From NCBI GenBank assembly GCA_949987705.1, contig OX465281.1, positions 174,048,516 through 174,112,515 of the forward strand: a stretch of 64,000 nt of DNA, given 5' to 3'. Below the pieces are notes generated by a model. It was given only the letters and a program-made list of their open reading frames with translations. It searched no databases and was not told where the DNA came from. Made by a program: the position numbers and the translations under genes. The stretch is from Thereva unica. Taxonomy: Eukaryota > Arthropoda > Insecta > Diptera > Therevidae. Of this stretch, positions 31,439-43,864 are shown in pieces. Each line of letters begins with the position of its first letter. Position 1 is the first letter of the stretch.

Positions 31439-34400
31439 CTTCTTCTTCTTCTTTAACGGCTCTACAACCGGGATCCGGTCCTGGCCTCGCGCAACTGTTC
31501 TCTCCACCGGTCCCGATTCTGAGCCGATGTCATCCAATTTGGCATCCCTAAACTCTGAGCGTCCTGGTCCACGCCATCCTTCCAGCGAAGGTTGGGCCTC
31601 CCTCGCTGTCGCACCCCATAGGTCTTACCGCAGAGAACTTTACGAGCAGGCTCATCTTCACTCATACGAGCTAGATGCCCTGCCCACCGGAGCCTACCGA
31701 GCTTTATTTTCTTCACAACATCTATGTCGCGATAGCGCTCGTAGATCTCGTCATTGTAGAGTCTCCGGAATCGTCCTTCCTCACATACGGGGCCAACAAT
31801 CCTCCGAAGTATTTTCCTCTCAAACACGCCCAAGAGGTTTGAGTGCTTTTTACTAAGCACCCACGTTTCGGATGCATATGTGAGAACGGGTAAGACCATC
31901 GTCTTATATAGTAAAAGTTTAGACGTTATGGTTAGATATTTGGATTTGAAGAGCCTTGACAGACTATAGTAGGCTTTGTTGGCTTTTAGCAGTCGTGCGC
32001 GTATTTCTGGTTCCATGCTATTGTCGGCTGCTACTATTGACCCAAGGTAGGTAAATGATTTTACGACGTCAAACTCGTGTTCCGCTACCTTGATTGTGGG
32101 ACCAATGTTAGGTGTTCTTCCAGACGAGGCCACCATGTACTTTGTTTTGCTTTCGTTAATGTGCAGTCCCAGATTTCCTGCCGCTTGCTCAATCTGAGTG
32201 AAAGCTTCTTGTACAGCTGTTGTTGTTCTTCCAATGATGTCAATGTCGTCTGCGTAAGCCAGTAATTGGGTGGACTTGTGGAGGATTGTACCCCTTGATG
32301 TCACGCCCGAATCTCGGATCACTTTCTCCAACGCCAGGTTGAAAAGGAGGCAGGCCAGACCGTCCCCTTGTCGGAGTCCATTATAGATGTTAATTGGTCT
32401 GGACAGTGTTCCGGATACCTTTACTTGGCTTGACACATTGATCATGGTCAACCTACATAGTCTTGTCAGTTTGTTGGGGATGCCGAATTCCCTCATGGCT
32501 TTGTAGAGTTCTACCCTGGCTATGCTATCATAGGCGGCTTTAAAGTCTATGAAGAGGTGTTGAATTGAGTTTTGAAACTCTAGACATTTTTCCATAGCCT
32601 GCCTTAAGGTGAAAATCTGATCAGTCGTTGATTTGCCTGGGCTGAAGCCACACTGGTAATGGCCTATGATGTTTCTGGCGTATGGGGCCATCCTGTTTTG
32701 TAGGATAGCGGAGAATATCTTATACACGGTACTCAACAACGTTATACCGCGATAATTAGTGCACGCTGTGATATCTCCTTTTTTGTGTACCGGACAGAGG
32801 ATGCCTTTTCTCCAGTCTTCTGGCATCACTTCCTGCTCCCATACTTGCACAATTAATTCATGAATCGCTTGGTGTAATGTAGGCCCTCCATATTTAACCA
32901 GCTCAGCTGCGATGCCGTCTGCACCCGAGGCCTTGTTGTTTTTGAGCCGGCTGATGGCTCTGCTAACTTCTTCTATGCTTGGTGGCGGCAGCATAGCATT
33001 GTCATCAGATATTGGTGGAGCCTCCGAATCCTCAGTTAGCTCGCCATTTAGCAATTCATGAAAGTGCTCTTCCCATCGCTCCAAGATGCCTTTAGGATCG
33101 GTGATCAGATTCCCTTCTTTGTCCTTGCAGTATGTGCAACGTGGTGTGAATTGTGTCATACTGCGGACTCTTTGGTAGAACTCCCGCGCCTGGTGCGGCC
33201 GTCGTTCTCTGTACTGTTCTAGCTCACAAACGAGATTTTTTTCCCAGGCTTCCTTTTTCCGTCTGTGAATTCTCTTTTCTTCTTTTCTGAGCTCTTTACA
33301 GTTCTCTTCGCGTGCCCGTGTTCTCTGAGACTGCTGCATGGCTCGGTACGCAGCATTCTTACGTTCAGTTGCCAGCTTGCATTCATTATCGAACCAGTCG
33401 TTCCGATCTTTACGACTTCTGCCTAAGATGGAATCAGCAGTACTAATGACAGTATTTTTAAGGCGGGTCCAGTTCTCTTCGACGCCCGGCATCTCATCCC
33501 CAGGACTTAGGGCGAGTTCTAATGCATGACCGTAGCTGTTTCTAGCCATTTCATTGCGTAGTGCAGCTGTGTTGATTCGAGCCTGATCAGCGGATACAAA
33601 GCTTTTCAGCGTTGTAATGCGCTCTCGGAGCACCATACCAACAAGATAGTGATCCGAGTCGAAGTTGGCACCTCGGTACGTTCGTACCGTCATCAGACCC
33701 GAAAGGTGGCGGCGGTCTATCAACACATGATCTATTTGGTTGCGAGTGGCTCCATCAGGAGATACCCAGGTGGCTTTATGGATATCTTTACGCGCAAATC
33801 TAGTACTTGCAACGACCAAGTTCTTACTTGCTGCCATCTCTACAACTCGCTGTCCATTGTCATTAGTGTTTTCATGCAAGCTGTGGTTGCCGACATATTG
33901 CCTGTATATGGGCTCCCGGCCTACTTTGGCGTTCAGATCTCCCAGTATGATTTTTACATCATACCTGGGGCAGGCATTAAGTTCCGTTCAACTAATTCGA
34001 AGAATTCTTCTTTATCATCATCCGGGGACTCTTCTGTAGGTGCGTGAACGTTTATGAGGCTGATGTTCTTAAATTTACCTCGCACACGAAGGGAGCATAG
34101 CCTTTCGTTTATTGCTTTAAAGCCGATAATGGTAGGCTTCATTCTTTTGCTAACCATAAAACCTACTCCTAGAACATGGTGTTTTGTATGACAGCTGTAA
34201 TATACGTCATACTCAGGTTTTTGCAAAACACCATTCCCTGTCCACCTCATCTCCTGAATGGCGGTAATGTCAGCTTTATACTTTGACAGGGTATCGGCTA
34301 GATGTTTTGAAGCTCGAGTTCTGTACAGAGTTGGAACGTTCCATGAAAAAATTCGTAAATCGTTTTGCCTTTTTCGTTGCCGTGGTCGTCGTCGTTTATT

Positions 34401-34565
34401 CCAGTATCCGAGGCATGTTGCTCGTTCCGTAATAATTGTTTTTTACGGGTGAGGTTATTAGCCTCACGCCAACCTTACTTGGAAGGGACTAGCCCGATCA
34501 TATTAGCCTATCCTCTCTCATAGAATAGTTACCAGTGGCCACCGCTAGGAGGTTATGATCGCACT
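31439..34565 (-). mobile_element. RTE-type non-LTR retrotransposon (RTE-A copy 2), nearly complete
   Basis: The element reads right to left and ends in an (AAG)n tail (31,439-31,455 as CTT on the plus strand). The 5' boundary near 34,565 is an estimate from where similarity to an RTE leader fades. It contains endonuclease and RT with no separate ORF1, as in the RTE clade. Its 3' ~1.1 kb is almost identical to copy 1 at 6.4-7.5 kb. No target duplication was resolved. Confidence 0.88.
31462..34410 (-). pseudogene. RTE endonuclease-reverse transcriptase with one frameshift
   Basis: The upstream part encodes an apurinic-type endonuclease: FSWNVPTLYRT, ADITAIQEMRW (catalytic E) and LINVHAPTEES. 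At about 33,960 a one-base loss (GAACGG where a related fragment has GAAAAGG) shifts the frame. The second part (33,879-31,462, 805 residues) continues with IDHVLIDRRHLS, FDSDHYLV (catalytic D-H), then a basic linker and the RT: NNKASGADGIAAELV, HKKGDITACTNYRGI, QCGFSPGKSTTDQ, IDFKAAYDS, GLRQGDGLACLLFN and YADDIDIIGR, ending in GRLRWAGHLARM. The combined length is close to 1,000 residues, normal for RTE. Only the frameshift visibly inactivates it. Confidence 0.9.
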
Positions 34566-35457
34566 TCCATCAGTCCGAAATAGTTACGGCACGTGCATGT
34601 TATGCTACATGTTATTCCCCCTATTCCGCTGATGACTGACCACCAGTGCTTTAAGTGTCGAAAAATGTGAATTCTAACGCACAATCGATAGTTTTGGTTC
34701 TTTATCCGCCCTTCGATGTACATCCAATTTGACCGTGTATGGGGGTTTTTACACTTGAGTTTCTTCACCTATTGTGCCCCGTCCTACCCATTTCTCAGCG
34801 TTCTCGAAAAATCTAACGATTTTTCAAAGTATGAGAGCGTGATGCGAATGAAGTAAATTTATTCTCAAGTTAATTTTTTAGGTTAAGCCAGGCCTAAAGA
34901 AGTTATACTTCAAACCCACTACAAATTTGTGTCAATAGGTTACAAATTAATTTTTGTAGCATTTTTTACTTCTCACCGGCTAGCCTAATAACAGGATTGC
35001 GTAGTAGATAGTGATCGGAGAATCGAGTAGACAGCAAGGGCACAATCCTCCACAAGCTCAACCAATAACTGGCTTATAGAAGAAGAATAGGACATCTTGC
35101 TATCTGAAGGGCCGAATTAACATGAAAGCTTCCAGCGTCAAGCTTCAAGTCTCAGAAGACTTTTGCTTAATTCCTTCGTTCAGGCTTGCAACTTGAAGCT
35201 GAGAATGTGAATCATTGTACAAATATCCTATAATCCTAATTTTTGAAGCTTGAAGTTTTCATTGCGAGTCGGCCCTAAATTGGATGTACATCGAAGTGCG
35301 GATGTACAACCAACACTATAGATTGTGAGCCGGTCGGCCGATCAAAACTCGTTGGGACCATGGGTTTGATAAAAATCTGGATATACATCCAATTTGACCG
35401 TGTATGGGGGCCTTAAAAGTTTAAAAATACGATACCAAATATCCGCTTAAGTAAACG
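34566..35457. other. Spacer with repeated 'gtacatccaatttgaccgtg' words
   Basis: The word TACATCCAATTTGACCGTGT plus 'atggggg' occurs at about 34,720 and 35,384, and an inverted 'aaattggatgtacatcgaa' lies at 35,277. At 35,037-35,078 a 40-bp scrap of RTE-A RT ('acaatcctccacaag', 'ataactggcttata') ends in GAAGAAGAA. No gene is seen. Confidence 0.5.
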
Positions 35458-35815
35458 GGATTCACTTCCATCAGGAGGCATAGCACTCCCACGAGGCTGT
35501 CTCTCCTTACGAGAGTTGCGTATCTGGCTTTGCCGGATACTATTGAGGATATCATCTTTGCGAAATCGAAGCCCTATTATACAAATTTTGTTTTGTTACA
35601 GTGGCCTTCGTGCAAATTTCTTCTCTTTGGTGTGAACTCCTACAACATCCAGGGGTTCAAACGCCACGTTCTCCTCCTTTAGAACCTTCCAAACTCTTTT
35701 TAATCTATAATGTCCTTTATTCTTTTCTTCGAACCAATCGTACTACTAGACATTGGACAATAAAGATAGTAACATTTCGGACTTTTAAGCTTGGACTTTC
35801 ACATAAAAAATAGTA
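35458..35815 (+). mobile_element. Internally deleted CR1-type copy (leader joined to 3' end)
   Basis: The left part ('gggattcacttccatcagga', 'ggcatagcactccc') resembles the leader of the CR1-type element at about 45,235-45,290. The right part resembles its last codons and 3' UTR: in translation YNIQGFKRHVLL matches YNTQEFKRKVHH, followed by 'ttactactagacattg..c' style sequence and 'cttggactttcacataaaaa'. The ~2.9 kb between is missing. It ends in a short A-run. Confidence 0.6.
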
Positions 35816-38800
35816 ATAGAGAAATAGTTTCGTAGCTTTGCTAACAATCTAAAGTACGATTTTTTTAAGGTTCTTTGCACTTATTATGGGAAATTGCTTT
35901 AAAAACATAAATTGCGCTGAAAAAAAATCTCGTCGTGGTTTCTTTTCAGTGTCAAAAGTTTTACTTAATTTTATCAAGAATCTTAACAAAACCAAGGAAA
36001 ATATTTCGAAACCCTTAAATGTTATGTAAAATAACAAAAACGCATGTTGTTGCTTGTGTAAAAATTTTATGTTACGACTGCGACGGAATGAAAAGCAACA
36101 AGGTCAACAGCACATGCGATTTTTTTAAATAGCTTTAAGTTCTAGAAAGTCGGACTCATAAATAATATTTATTAAATAAAAAACAATTATTGGCCTCACC
36201 TTAAAAAGTTAGGTATCCAAAGAAATATTTAATACCAGCTCTTTCAAGAACTGCTTTGTGGTTCCCAAATGTAAAGAAAAATTCGCTGTTACTTCAGCAA
36301 CAACACAAAACAAATTTTTTACGTCATTTTAGGTTTAAAGAATATCACTTAAATAAAACACTACGCAATTGCAAAATAATTCATAATTTCTCTGGTTGAT
36401 AGGGTGATATTCGCCATTTTGTATGGATTTTGGTTAAATCTTTTCGCGTCCTAATTTCGGCAAATGAAAATATACACTACCAAATGGACAGAATGTATGT
36501 TACCAAATTGTTTTTGTCACGTACACGCACAAAGCAGCAAATTTTTGTTATCAGGTACATTTGTACATTGTTAAACAAATACTTTATAAACAAACACAAA
36601 TTTTACTATAAAATCCGCTTCACGAACAATTGCAAAAATATGTACAAGACGACAAAAAGTGGAGAGAGTATGGCTAAATAGAGTCCCCCGAGTAGGACGT
36701 GTACACACAGTTCACATCAATTACAATGGAAGCAAGTCGTTGAGCGAAGATGAGGAAGCAGACGAGATTTTATCTTTCGCCGTTCGCACGTTAATTTCTC
36801 GATTGATATCCGTTTTCCCACAACTTATACAAAGTGCACAGTAGTGATGAGCCAAAATAAATTATTCCGTTGAGGGAAATGCGATTGTAATTTTTAAACG
36901 TTTTCCGGCAAAATACGAAAATTTATACCAAACGTTGAACGATTGGTTAATGTTGCTTAAGTCGACTTTCGATTGTACTAAAATTCACTTTAATCCTCCC
37001 TCGCCTGCTGGTCATACGCCACTAGCTTGCGTGAGTGGGGCCAGTTCCACCGGCGTTGGGGGGGCTTCTGGTATGATTTACAAATTGAGTTTAGCCCCAT
37101 TGAAGATCTTGAATTATGCATAACAAGCCGAGATTTATTTGGTGTTGTTGGCCCAACAATGGAACACTTACGAAAATGTGGGCATTCCTCAAATGTTTTG
37201 CATACCTAAGGCCATTGAGCCTGTCATATGTAGTCATCACAGAATACCTGACATATACATATAAGTGCCACATAAAATTTAATTATTGTGAGAATAGTCC
37301 AAACAATTATTTTGTTTTTATGAAATAATCCCAATTGATCAAGTTAATACCACGAAACCAATGCCATTTTATCTCTATTTCTTTAAAAGAATTTAAAAAA
37401 ATTAATACCTACAATACCCAAATTTTCGAATTATCTTCATTGTGATGATACATTTTTGGGCAAAAGACTGACAACTTTTCTTTGGAAAAAATTCCTGTTA
37501 TGGATTCGAGAAGTCAGCGTCGGGATTCACGGCGAAGACCTCAGCAACGCCCCATGAAAGAAATACATAGGTAGAACTCCGTATAACTATTTGGATAGAT
37601 CTAGCAAGACGTAAGACGACTGGCAGAAGAGACCTCAAGAGGGCCGAGTCCTACAAGGACTGTACCGCCAATTAAAAAGAAGGTGATAAATACACATCAA
37701 TTTAATATTATTATACAAACAAAAAGTCGTTAGCCATAAATCAAGCTGTAATCAAGATATTTGACGTTTCAAAGAATATTTACAGCTAACTTCAGTTTGA
37801 AATTTTAGCACTGACAGTTCAAAAGGGATTCATTATAGTCCAGTCAATTTAGACATCCGAGGGTACAGAAATTCACACCAAGCTGAAAATTGGTAGGATT
37901 GTTCAAAGCACCGTTATAAATGAAATCTAAAAAGTCCTCATCGATCCGGACCTGGAACCTGGATTTACTCGGGGTCAAAGGTCACCAAAACGATTTTCGC
38001 GATTTTCAGCAAAACGGTAACTTTTATCATAAAATAGTGTTCACAAAGTTTGTAGATTATGCGATTACCTACAAAAAAGGATCTTATACATTTTCCCGTA
38101 CGAATTGTCATTCATGAGATATCGCCGTTTTAAAGATTTAAAGCACTCATATCCCCTCACTTGCAACTTGTATGGCCGAATTGCCATTTACTTAAACTTT
38201 AATAACTTTTAGACCGATTATAGTAGAGCAACGTAATTAGGCTCATCTTTTAGGTAAATGTGTATTCTTTTATTTGAAAGAGGTTCAAAGTGTGAGGAAA
38301 ATCTGGAAGTCTGCAGTGAAACCCTATAACATGCACACGTTTTCACGCCAACTAATGTTTTGGATATAACGAAAACAAAATTGTCTTCGGATAAGCAATA
38401 CTCATAGTCTTGGTTTTACTGTCTTGGATGAAGACAAAAGTTGGCTACAGTCTTCGCCCGAACAAAACAGCTAGGCTTTATATTCGGGAAAGTTTCTTTT
38501 TTCTTAGTTTTAAAACTTTGGGTTTCTTTTCGAATAGAACGCTTAATAAAATAGAACGCCTAGGCAGTATATTTATTTGAATATGAAAATTTTTAATCTG
38601 TAATTCGTTTTAAGAAAAACTTAACCTTCACATAAATAGCGCTAATAAGACATCCCGCCGGCTTAGCCAGTTAACAACAGGGTACTATCACCTCCGCCGG
38701 CAGTGTACGGAGAATACTCCTTATCTAAAATTGTAAAAGTTCGGTTCCCTACCAAATTTCAGAGTTATGAGTCGTCAAAGCCAAAATTTTGGTTTTTTTA

Positions 38801-39338
38801 TCTAAATTTTCGACTTCAACTACCTTTTTCTCCATAAAATTCGCATGTGTTCTTTTTCCAAAATTAGAAAGCTTGGAATATTTCCTATGAATAATGTCCA
38901 AACAATTTTATGTTACGGCCCACATAAGGTTATTTTGCCGATCTAGCCGGCCAAAATTATTTATTTAGCTTATATTATTTCTTACAACTTATTAATTGAT
39001 TTTATGCTAATAAAGTTTTTTTTAACGAATAATCACTTAAAATTTTGGTAAGAAAATGTAATAAAACTTGATTTGTGTAATTTATGAATTGATATAATAT
39101 TTTCTCTGAAAACACAATTATGTACTTTTTTGCACTAAGGTGATGATGAGTGATATGTTTCTTTATCGTTCTGTTCGCTCTCTTGGTCTTAAAAGACCAT
39201 TTCGAAATTTGATTTTGAATCATTTTCAAAGTCAAGTTCAGCGGGAATCATCAAAGCAATTGCATCTTTCGTGAACGGCAATGTCTCTTTTTGGGAGCTG
39301 GTCTCATGCCAGTAATAGTCCCTGACAATGGTTCTTTA
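35816..39338. other. Anonymous stretch, no gene seen
   Basis: Short frames occur at, for example, 36,430-36,681 and 36,659-36,844 but carry no recognised motif. At 37,600-37,680 'gagacctcaagagggccgag' hints at a retroelement C-terminus, too short to call. Bases 37,860-38,340 have the look of a dispersed repeat. The 20-base word 'ctacagtcttcgcccgaaca' at about 38,448 recurs inverted at about 43,577. The repeat from the very start of the window recurs at 38,865-38,897. Confidence 0.35.
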
Positions 39339-39572
39339 ACATTGCCAAAATGCAGGACAAGATTTTAGTTCGATGTAGGGGGGTTCAATGTGAGTTTAAA
39401 TTTGAGTTTTCGGGATCCCAGCCCCCCCATTTAGCCGCCATCTTCGTAAAGGTGGTGCAAATGGGATTTCCACTATATCTCCGTAACAGTACACCTTACA
39501 AAAAATTTGTTGGGGATATCCTAGCCCCTACACAACCCAAAAATAAAACCTTGTCCTGCATTTTTGCAATGT
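39339..39572. mobile_element. MITE, 234 bp, TA-flanked
   Basis: The ends ACATTGCCAAAATGCAGGAC and the complement of 'gtcctgcatttttgcaatgt' pair over about 22 bp. TA stands on each side (39,337-39,338 and 39,573-39,574). There is no coding content. It sits in a minus-strand relic of an orphan protein. Confidence 0.72.
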
Positions 39573-39584
39573 TAGAGTACCATT

Positions 39585-39833
39585 TCAATGGACTATAATC
39601 AGTGAATCAGAACTGAGTAAAAGCCTATTAATAATGTCCATCACTAGTGTTTCCAAATACAGTTTCGGTACATCCACTATTAGCCCTGTTTCACTTTTAA
39701 ATTTTTCTTGGATAGCTTTTTTCCTCTCCTTTACAATATCTTTGTCAGCAGAAGATCTTAATTGCCACTTTTTCACTGTGAGTTTAGATGACAGGTGCAG
39801 TATGATCTCAAACAGAGGAATTCTGGCGTGCAA
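39585..39833 (-). pseudogene. Orphan repetitive-protein fragment ('KKWQ...GL.VD.PK' family)
   Basis: The minus-strand frame reads LTVKKWQLRSSADKDIV, KERKKAIQEKFKSETG and LIVDVPK, and after a frameshift GNTSDGH. I recognise the order KKWQ, RKK.IQ..F....GL.VD.PK, GNT.DGN as an arthropod-wide multicopy protein family. It is a different family from the two orphan proteins in the first 6 kb. The function is unknown to me, but its multicopy nature suggests a mobile element. The copy is truncated on both sides. Confidence 0.5.
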
Positions 39834-39904
39834 ACTAGATAATCCAAAAGAAAGTGTAATTGTTATTGTAATTGAAGTGTGTTATTTTCCATCTTCTGTT
39901 TAAA

Positions 39905-40700
39905 TTGTGCCTGGTGTGATTCATCGAAGCCCCACTTGCTAATTAGTTCTAAGGGGTCGCATTAATCTGTTCTGGGGTCACATAAAACATCCTTTAAGTA
40001 TGTACATAATATTGTTGCTGTAAGCAAATCTTGCAGATTAATTCAATTTAAAACGGTTTTTTCAAAAAAAGCAATAAAGCAATGTCTTATCATTAAAAAA
40101 CACAGCGAAAAGTTTCAAAAGTGTGTGTTCTTAACTGCTTTATCCAAATCCATTACAATATTCTTAAACAAGCCAGTGATCACAAAAATATGTACTTGTT
40201 AAGTGATGTTGTTGCGCTTAGAAAGTCGAGAAAAATACGAACACTTCATGCGATGACAAAGTACCGACTAAAACCAGCGCACTGGTCCAACCGAAAAGAC
40301 ACCGGTAACGGCTGCCTATTGTTCCCTATCCGTTAAAAAAAAACCAATTTATTTCTGCCCGCAATAAAATTTTAGAAATTGATTTTTTACCGGCTAGATT
40401 GGTAAAATACCCCTATGTGCGACCTTTACTTTTGAGATATTAGCAAATTTGGTGTTAAAATTGTATTTATTTGATACATTTTTAGGACCTTTTCACATGT
40501 CGAAAAATTATGGTTATATAAAACATGATTTTTTCTGTAAAACTTTTATCCAAAAAGCGAAAATGTTTCCGTGAATTCTGTTTCAATTTTTTGCAATACA
40601 ACGCTGTTCGACATTCACTCTATACGAAAAATAGATTGTCGACAGTACAAAGGGACTTTCCCTAAGCCTCTAGTCTGTCGCGTTATGTTCGAATAAAACG
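39905..40700. other. Anonymous AT-rich stretch, no gene seen
   Basis: A short frame at 40,121-40,336 has no recognised motif. I found no inverted or tandem repeats. Confidence 0.35.
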
Positions 40701-40704
40701 CTCA

Positions 40705-43595
40705 CTAGGCGTACTTATTTTTCCTGTGTGAGGTATTAGGTCCAAAGGTACTGCGGCCATTTAGTTGGCCTATTGTACTACAACCCCTACACCTCATATT
40801 TGTAGGCCAGACCGCCTGAACAAGCTCAGCAGTGTGCCTAGTGGTTTGTCGCTTAGACTTGAGTGTTCGAGCAGGGACTTCTCGAACAAAGAGACCCTGC
40901 TCCTCGCTATTGCAGGGCACTCAAAGAGAACATGGAGGGCAGACTCATCCTCTTCTAGGCAAATCCTACATGTAGGGTCCTCCGCTCTTCCTATCTTCCA
41001 TAAGTGGTAATTTAGGGCACAGTGTCCGGTAATTAAACCAACAAGTGTCCTAACATCACTCCTACTGCGCCGTAATAATTCCTCGGCCGTCTTAGGGGAC
41101 GGCCCTGGAAGGATCCGCTTAGAGTTGTCCAGTCCAGCCGCGGACCTCCAGCGTTCAATATGTTTCATCAAGGTCCGATCGGCCAGGGCCCTTTGCAGCA
41201 AGCTGGACGGTGCCCCAATAGCCGGCTCTGGACCAATGAATTCTAAATCAGAGCCCTGTTTAGCCAGGGCATCCGCACTTTCATTGCCTTCGAAGCCCCG
41301 GTGACCCGGGACCCAGACAAGTGTAATTTGATTGAGAACGCCAAACTCATGAAGAGCACGTTGGCAATCCCAAACTAATTTCGACTTGGTCCTACGGGAC
41401 CTTATCGCTCTAATAGCCGCTTGGCTATCAGAGAAGATAAAAATCCGTTTATTTTGGGAGGCCCTTCTTAAGTTCTCATGAGTGCATGCCAGAATAGCGT
41501 ACACCTCTGCTTGAAAGACAGTTGCCAGAGTGCCTAGACTTATAGCCTTGCTGAATCTGGAACTTTCACTCCAGATTCCTGCGCCTACACCTGTCTCCGT
41601 TTTAGAGCCATCCGTGTACCATACTAGCCCGCCCGGCAAAACTTTAGGAAAAGTCCAGGTAAGCCTTTCCTGTATATATACAGAAGGTTGCTTAAATTTT
41701 GAGATTTTATAGGGCATCTCCGCTTCCGGAATCTCTTCTATGATGTTGATTATTATAGAATGTCCTCGCCCAAGACCAGCGCCCAAGTAACCAATCGCTT
41801 TCAGCCGCAGCACCGCGTTTATGGCGGATTTCTCTACCTCAAGGTGGAGGGGTACCAAATTGAGGAGAGTCTCCAGCGCTGCCGTTGGGGAAGTGCGGAT
41901 GGCCCCAGTGATGGAGAGGCAAGCCATTCTTTGAATTTAGCTTAAAAAGGTTATGGAACCCTTAAGCTTCGTTCTGTGCCACCAAACTAAAGCTCCATAA
42001 GTTACCATGGGTCTTATGATGGTGGTGTATATCCAATACATGGTTTTCGGTTGCAAACCCCAGGTGGAACCACAAGCTCTGCGGCAAGCCCACAGGGATC
42101 TGCGCGTTCTACACATCACAGTGTCCATATGCTGTTTCCAGTTGAGCTTGGCATCTAGCGTCACTCCTAAATATTTGGCTTGTTGTGAAAAGCCTATAGT
42201 TCTGCCCGCGAATGTAGGTTCCCAAATTCCCGGTAGTGATCGTTTCCTGGTGAAAGGAACTAGGATCGTTTTGTCGGGATTGACTTTTAGACCTACACTC
42301 TCGCACCAGCTAGAGACCAGATCAAGTGCCTGCTGCAGGCGCCTTGACATGGCGTCTTCAGATTCACCTGTAATTACTATGACGACATTGTCAGCGTAAC
42401 CTTGGGAAAATGTTCCGACCGTTGAGCAGCTCGAGGAGTTCATCTACAACAAGGCACCAGAGAAGCGGAGATAAAACTCCTCCCTGCGGGCAGCCTCTTG
42501 CTATAGTGCCCTCCAGAGACCCCTCAACATGAGAAACAATTAGTTTGCGAGTTGTCAGCATAGAGTCAATCCAGTTGCAGAAAGTGCTACTTAGACTGTG
42601 TCTACTTAGAGCCCTAGCTATAGTATCAAAGGATGTGTTGTCAAAGGCTCCCTCGATATCGAGGAAGGCCGTCAGCGCAACTCGTTTGTTTAGAGCTGTA
42701 TGTTCAAGCCTGAGCACCAGATTGTGCAGTGCTGTCTCAGTAGACTTGCCCGCCTGGTATGCATGCTGATAGGAGCTTAGTGGTTGGCTTTGAAGATAAG
42801 TTTCCCTTATCGCCCGGTCGACAATTTTCTCCATTGTCTTCAAGGCAAAAGACGAGCCTGAAAGATTTAGTCAGGGTGTAATCCGAACGCCCTGGCTTAG
42901 GTATAAATGTTATGTTGACGTTCCTCCAGACGGATGGGATGTAGCCGTGTGCGAAGGAAGCCCTAAATAATTTGCATAATAAGGGAGTGACTAGGTCGCA
43001 GCCCTCCTGTAGCAGAATGGGATAGATTCCGTCTGCTCCAGGGGACTTGTATGGTTTGAACGATCTAATCGCCTTCCTAATAGCTTCATGGTTGAACAAG
43101 GTATTTGCTTCTGTCCAGGCGGCTTTGGGCACTTTAGAAAGTTGGCTTATTCGCTGCCCAGCAGAAGTTATGTTCTCTTTTGAATAAATGGTTGTGCCTG
43201 GGAAATGTGCCTGGAGCAATATTATCAAGGTTTCTTCCCTAGACTGTGTGAAAGAGCCATCGGTTCTCCTGATGGATCCAAGATCTACCGACAAGCCCTT
43301 TGATAAAGCTTTATAGATTTTTGCTGAGACTCGAATGTCTTCGACACTCTTGCAGAAATTCCTCCAGCTATTTCTTTTTGCTCGTCTGATTGCCCTGTTA
43401 TAGCTGGTTAGCGAGCTTTTATAATTCTCCCAGTTGCCGCTCTTCTTAGCTGCGTTGAACCGTTTCCTCGTAGCGGATCTTAACTTGGAGAGCTCGTTAT
43501 TCCACCATGGAGTTTTCCTATTACGCGTCCTCATCAGAGGCGTACTACTCGCACACAACGCCCAGGCGCTATGTTCGGGCGAAGACTGTAGAAGT
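40705..43595 (-). mobile_element. LOA-type non-LTR retrotransposon, 5'-truncated
   Basis: The element reads right to left. It has an RT followed by RNase H and a terminal zinc-binding region, with the endonuclease missing at the 5' side. The 3' boundary near 40,705 is estimated. The 5' cut lies about 65 bp left of the Harbinger insertion. No target duplication was resolved. Confidence 0.82.
40794..43558 (-). pseudogene. LOA-type RT-RNase H polyprotein with frameshifts
   Basis: Four frame blocks follow each other. Bases 43,558-42,840: RNRKTPWWNNELSKLR, KPYKSPGADGIYPILL, HGYIPSVWRNVNITFIPKPG. Bases 42,843-42,391: YQHAYQAGKSTETAL, AFLDIEGAFDNTSF and RGCPQGGVLSPLLW, a run typical of the LOA/Lian clade. 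Bases 42,443-41,937: QGYADNVVIVITGESED, the catalytic box in the form YADN, and KYLGVTLDAKLNWKQHM. Bases 41,927-40,794: RNase H with WYTDGSKTETGVGAGI (D), FQAEVYAIL (E), IFSDSQAAIRAI (D) and WVPGHRGFEGNESADALAK (H, D), then a zinc-binding C..C...H...C end (CRICLEEDESALHVLFEC). The frameshifts inactivate it. Confidence 0.88.
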
Positions 43596-43864
43596 AAGAA
43601 AAAAAATTTTTTTTTTGTTTGAGATACTCATTTTTTTAATTTAAGCAACTCAACTTCTTAGGCTGCTCGCACACTGCATCACAATTTGTACGAATTCTAT
43701 TCGTGCGAATTCTGACGAAAACGGATCGTCAGAAATCGTAATTTGAGTTCTCACACCCTATCAGAACTGGTGCGAAAAGTTTCTAGACAAGTACGTTAGT
43801 GGAGGACGTTAGTGAAGAAATATTTTTATTAGAAAATTCATATCTAAAAAGGACGTTTTTTTAA

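Noticed and set aside
31527..31856. Plus-strand frame opposite the RTE C-terminus, also seen opposite copy 1 at 7,125-7,454
   Set aside because: Its recurrence is explained by the near identity of the two RTE copies; it is the antisense shadow of the RT gene.
31424..34570. A possible target duplication for RTE-A copy 2 ('gttatagtgctt' against 'gttatgatcgcactt')
   Set aside because: The two sequences differ in several positions, and the 5' boundary of the element is not fixed.
36430..36844. Two overlapping frames (83 and 61 codons) considered as a small host gene
   Set aside because: No domain, no splice logic, and composition like the non-coding neighbourhood.
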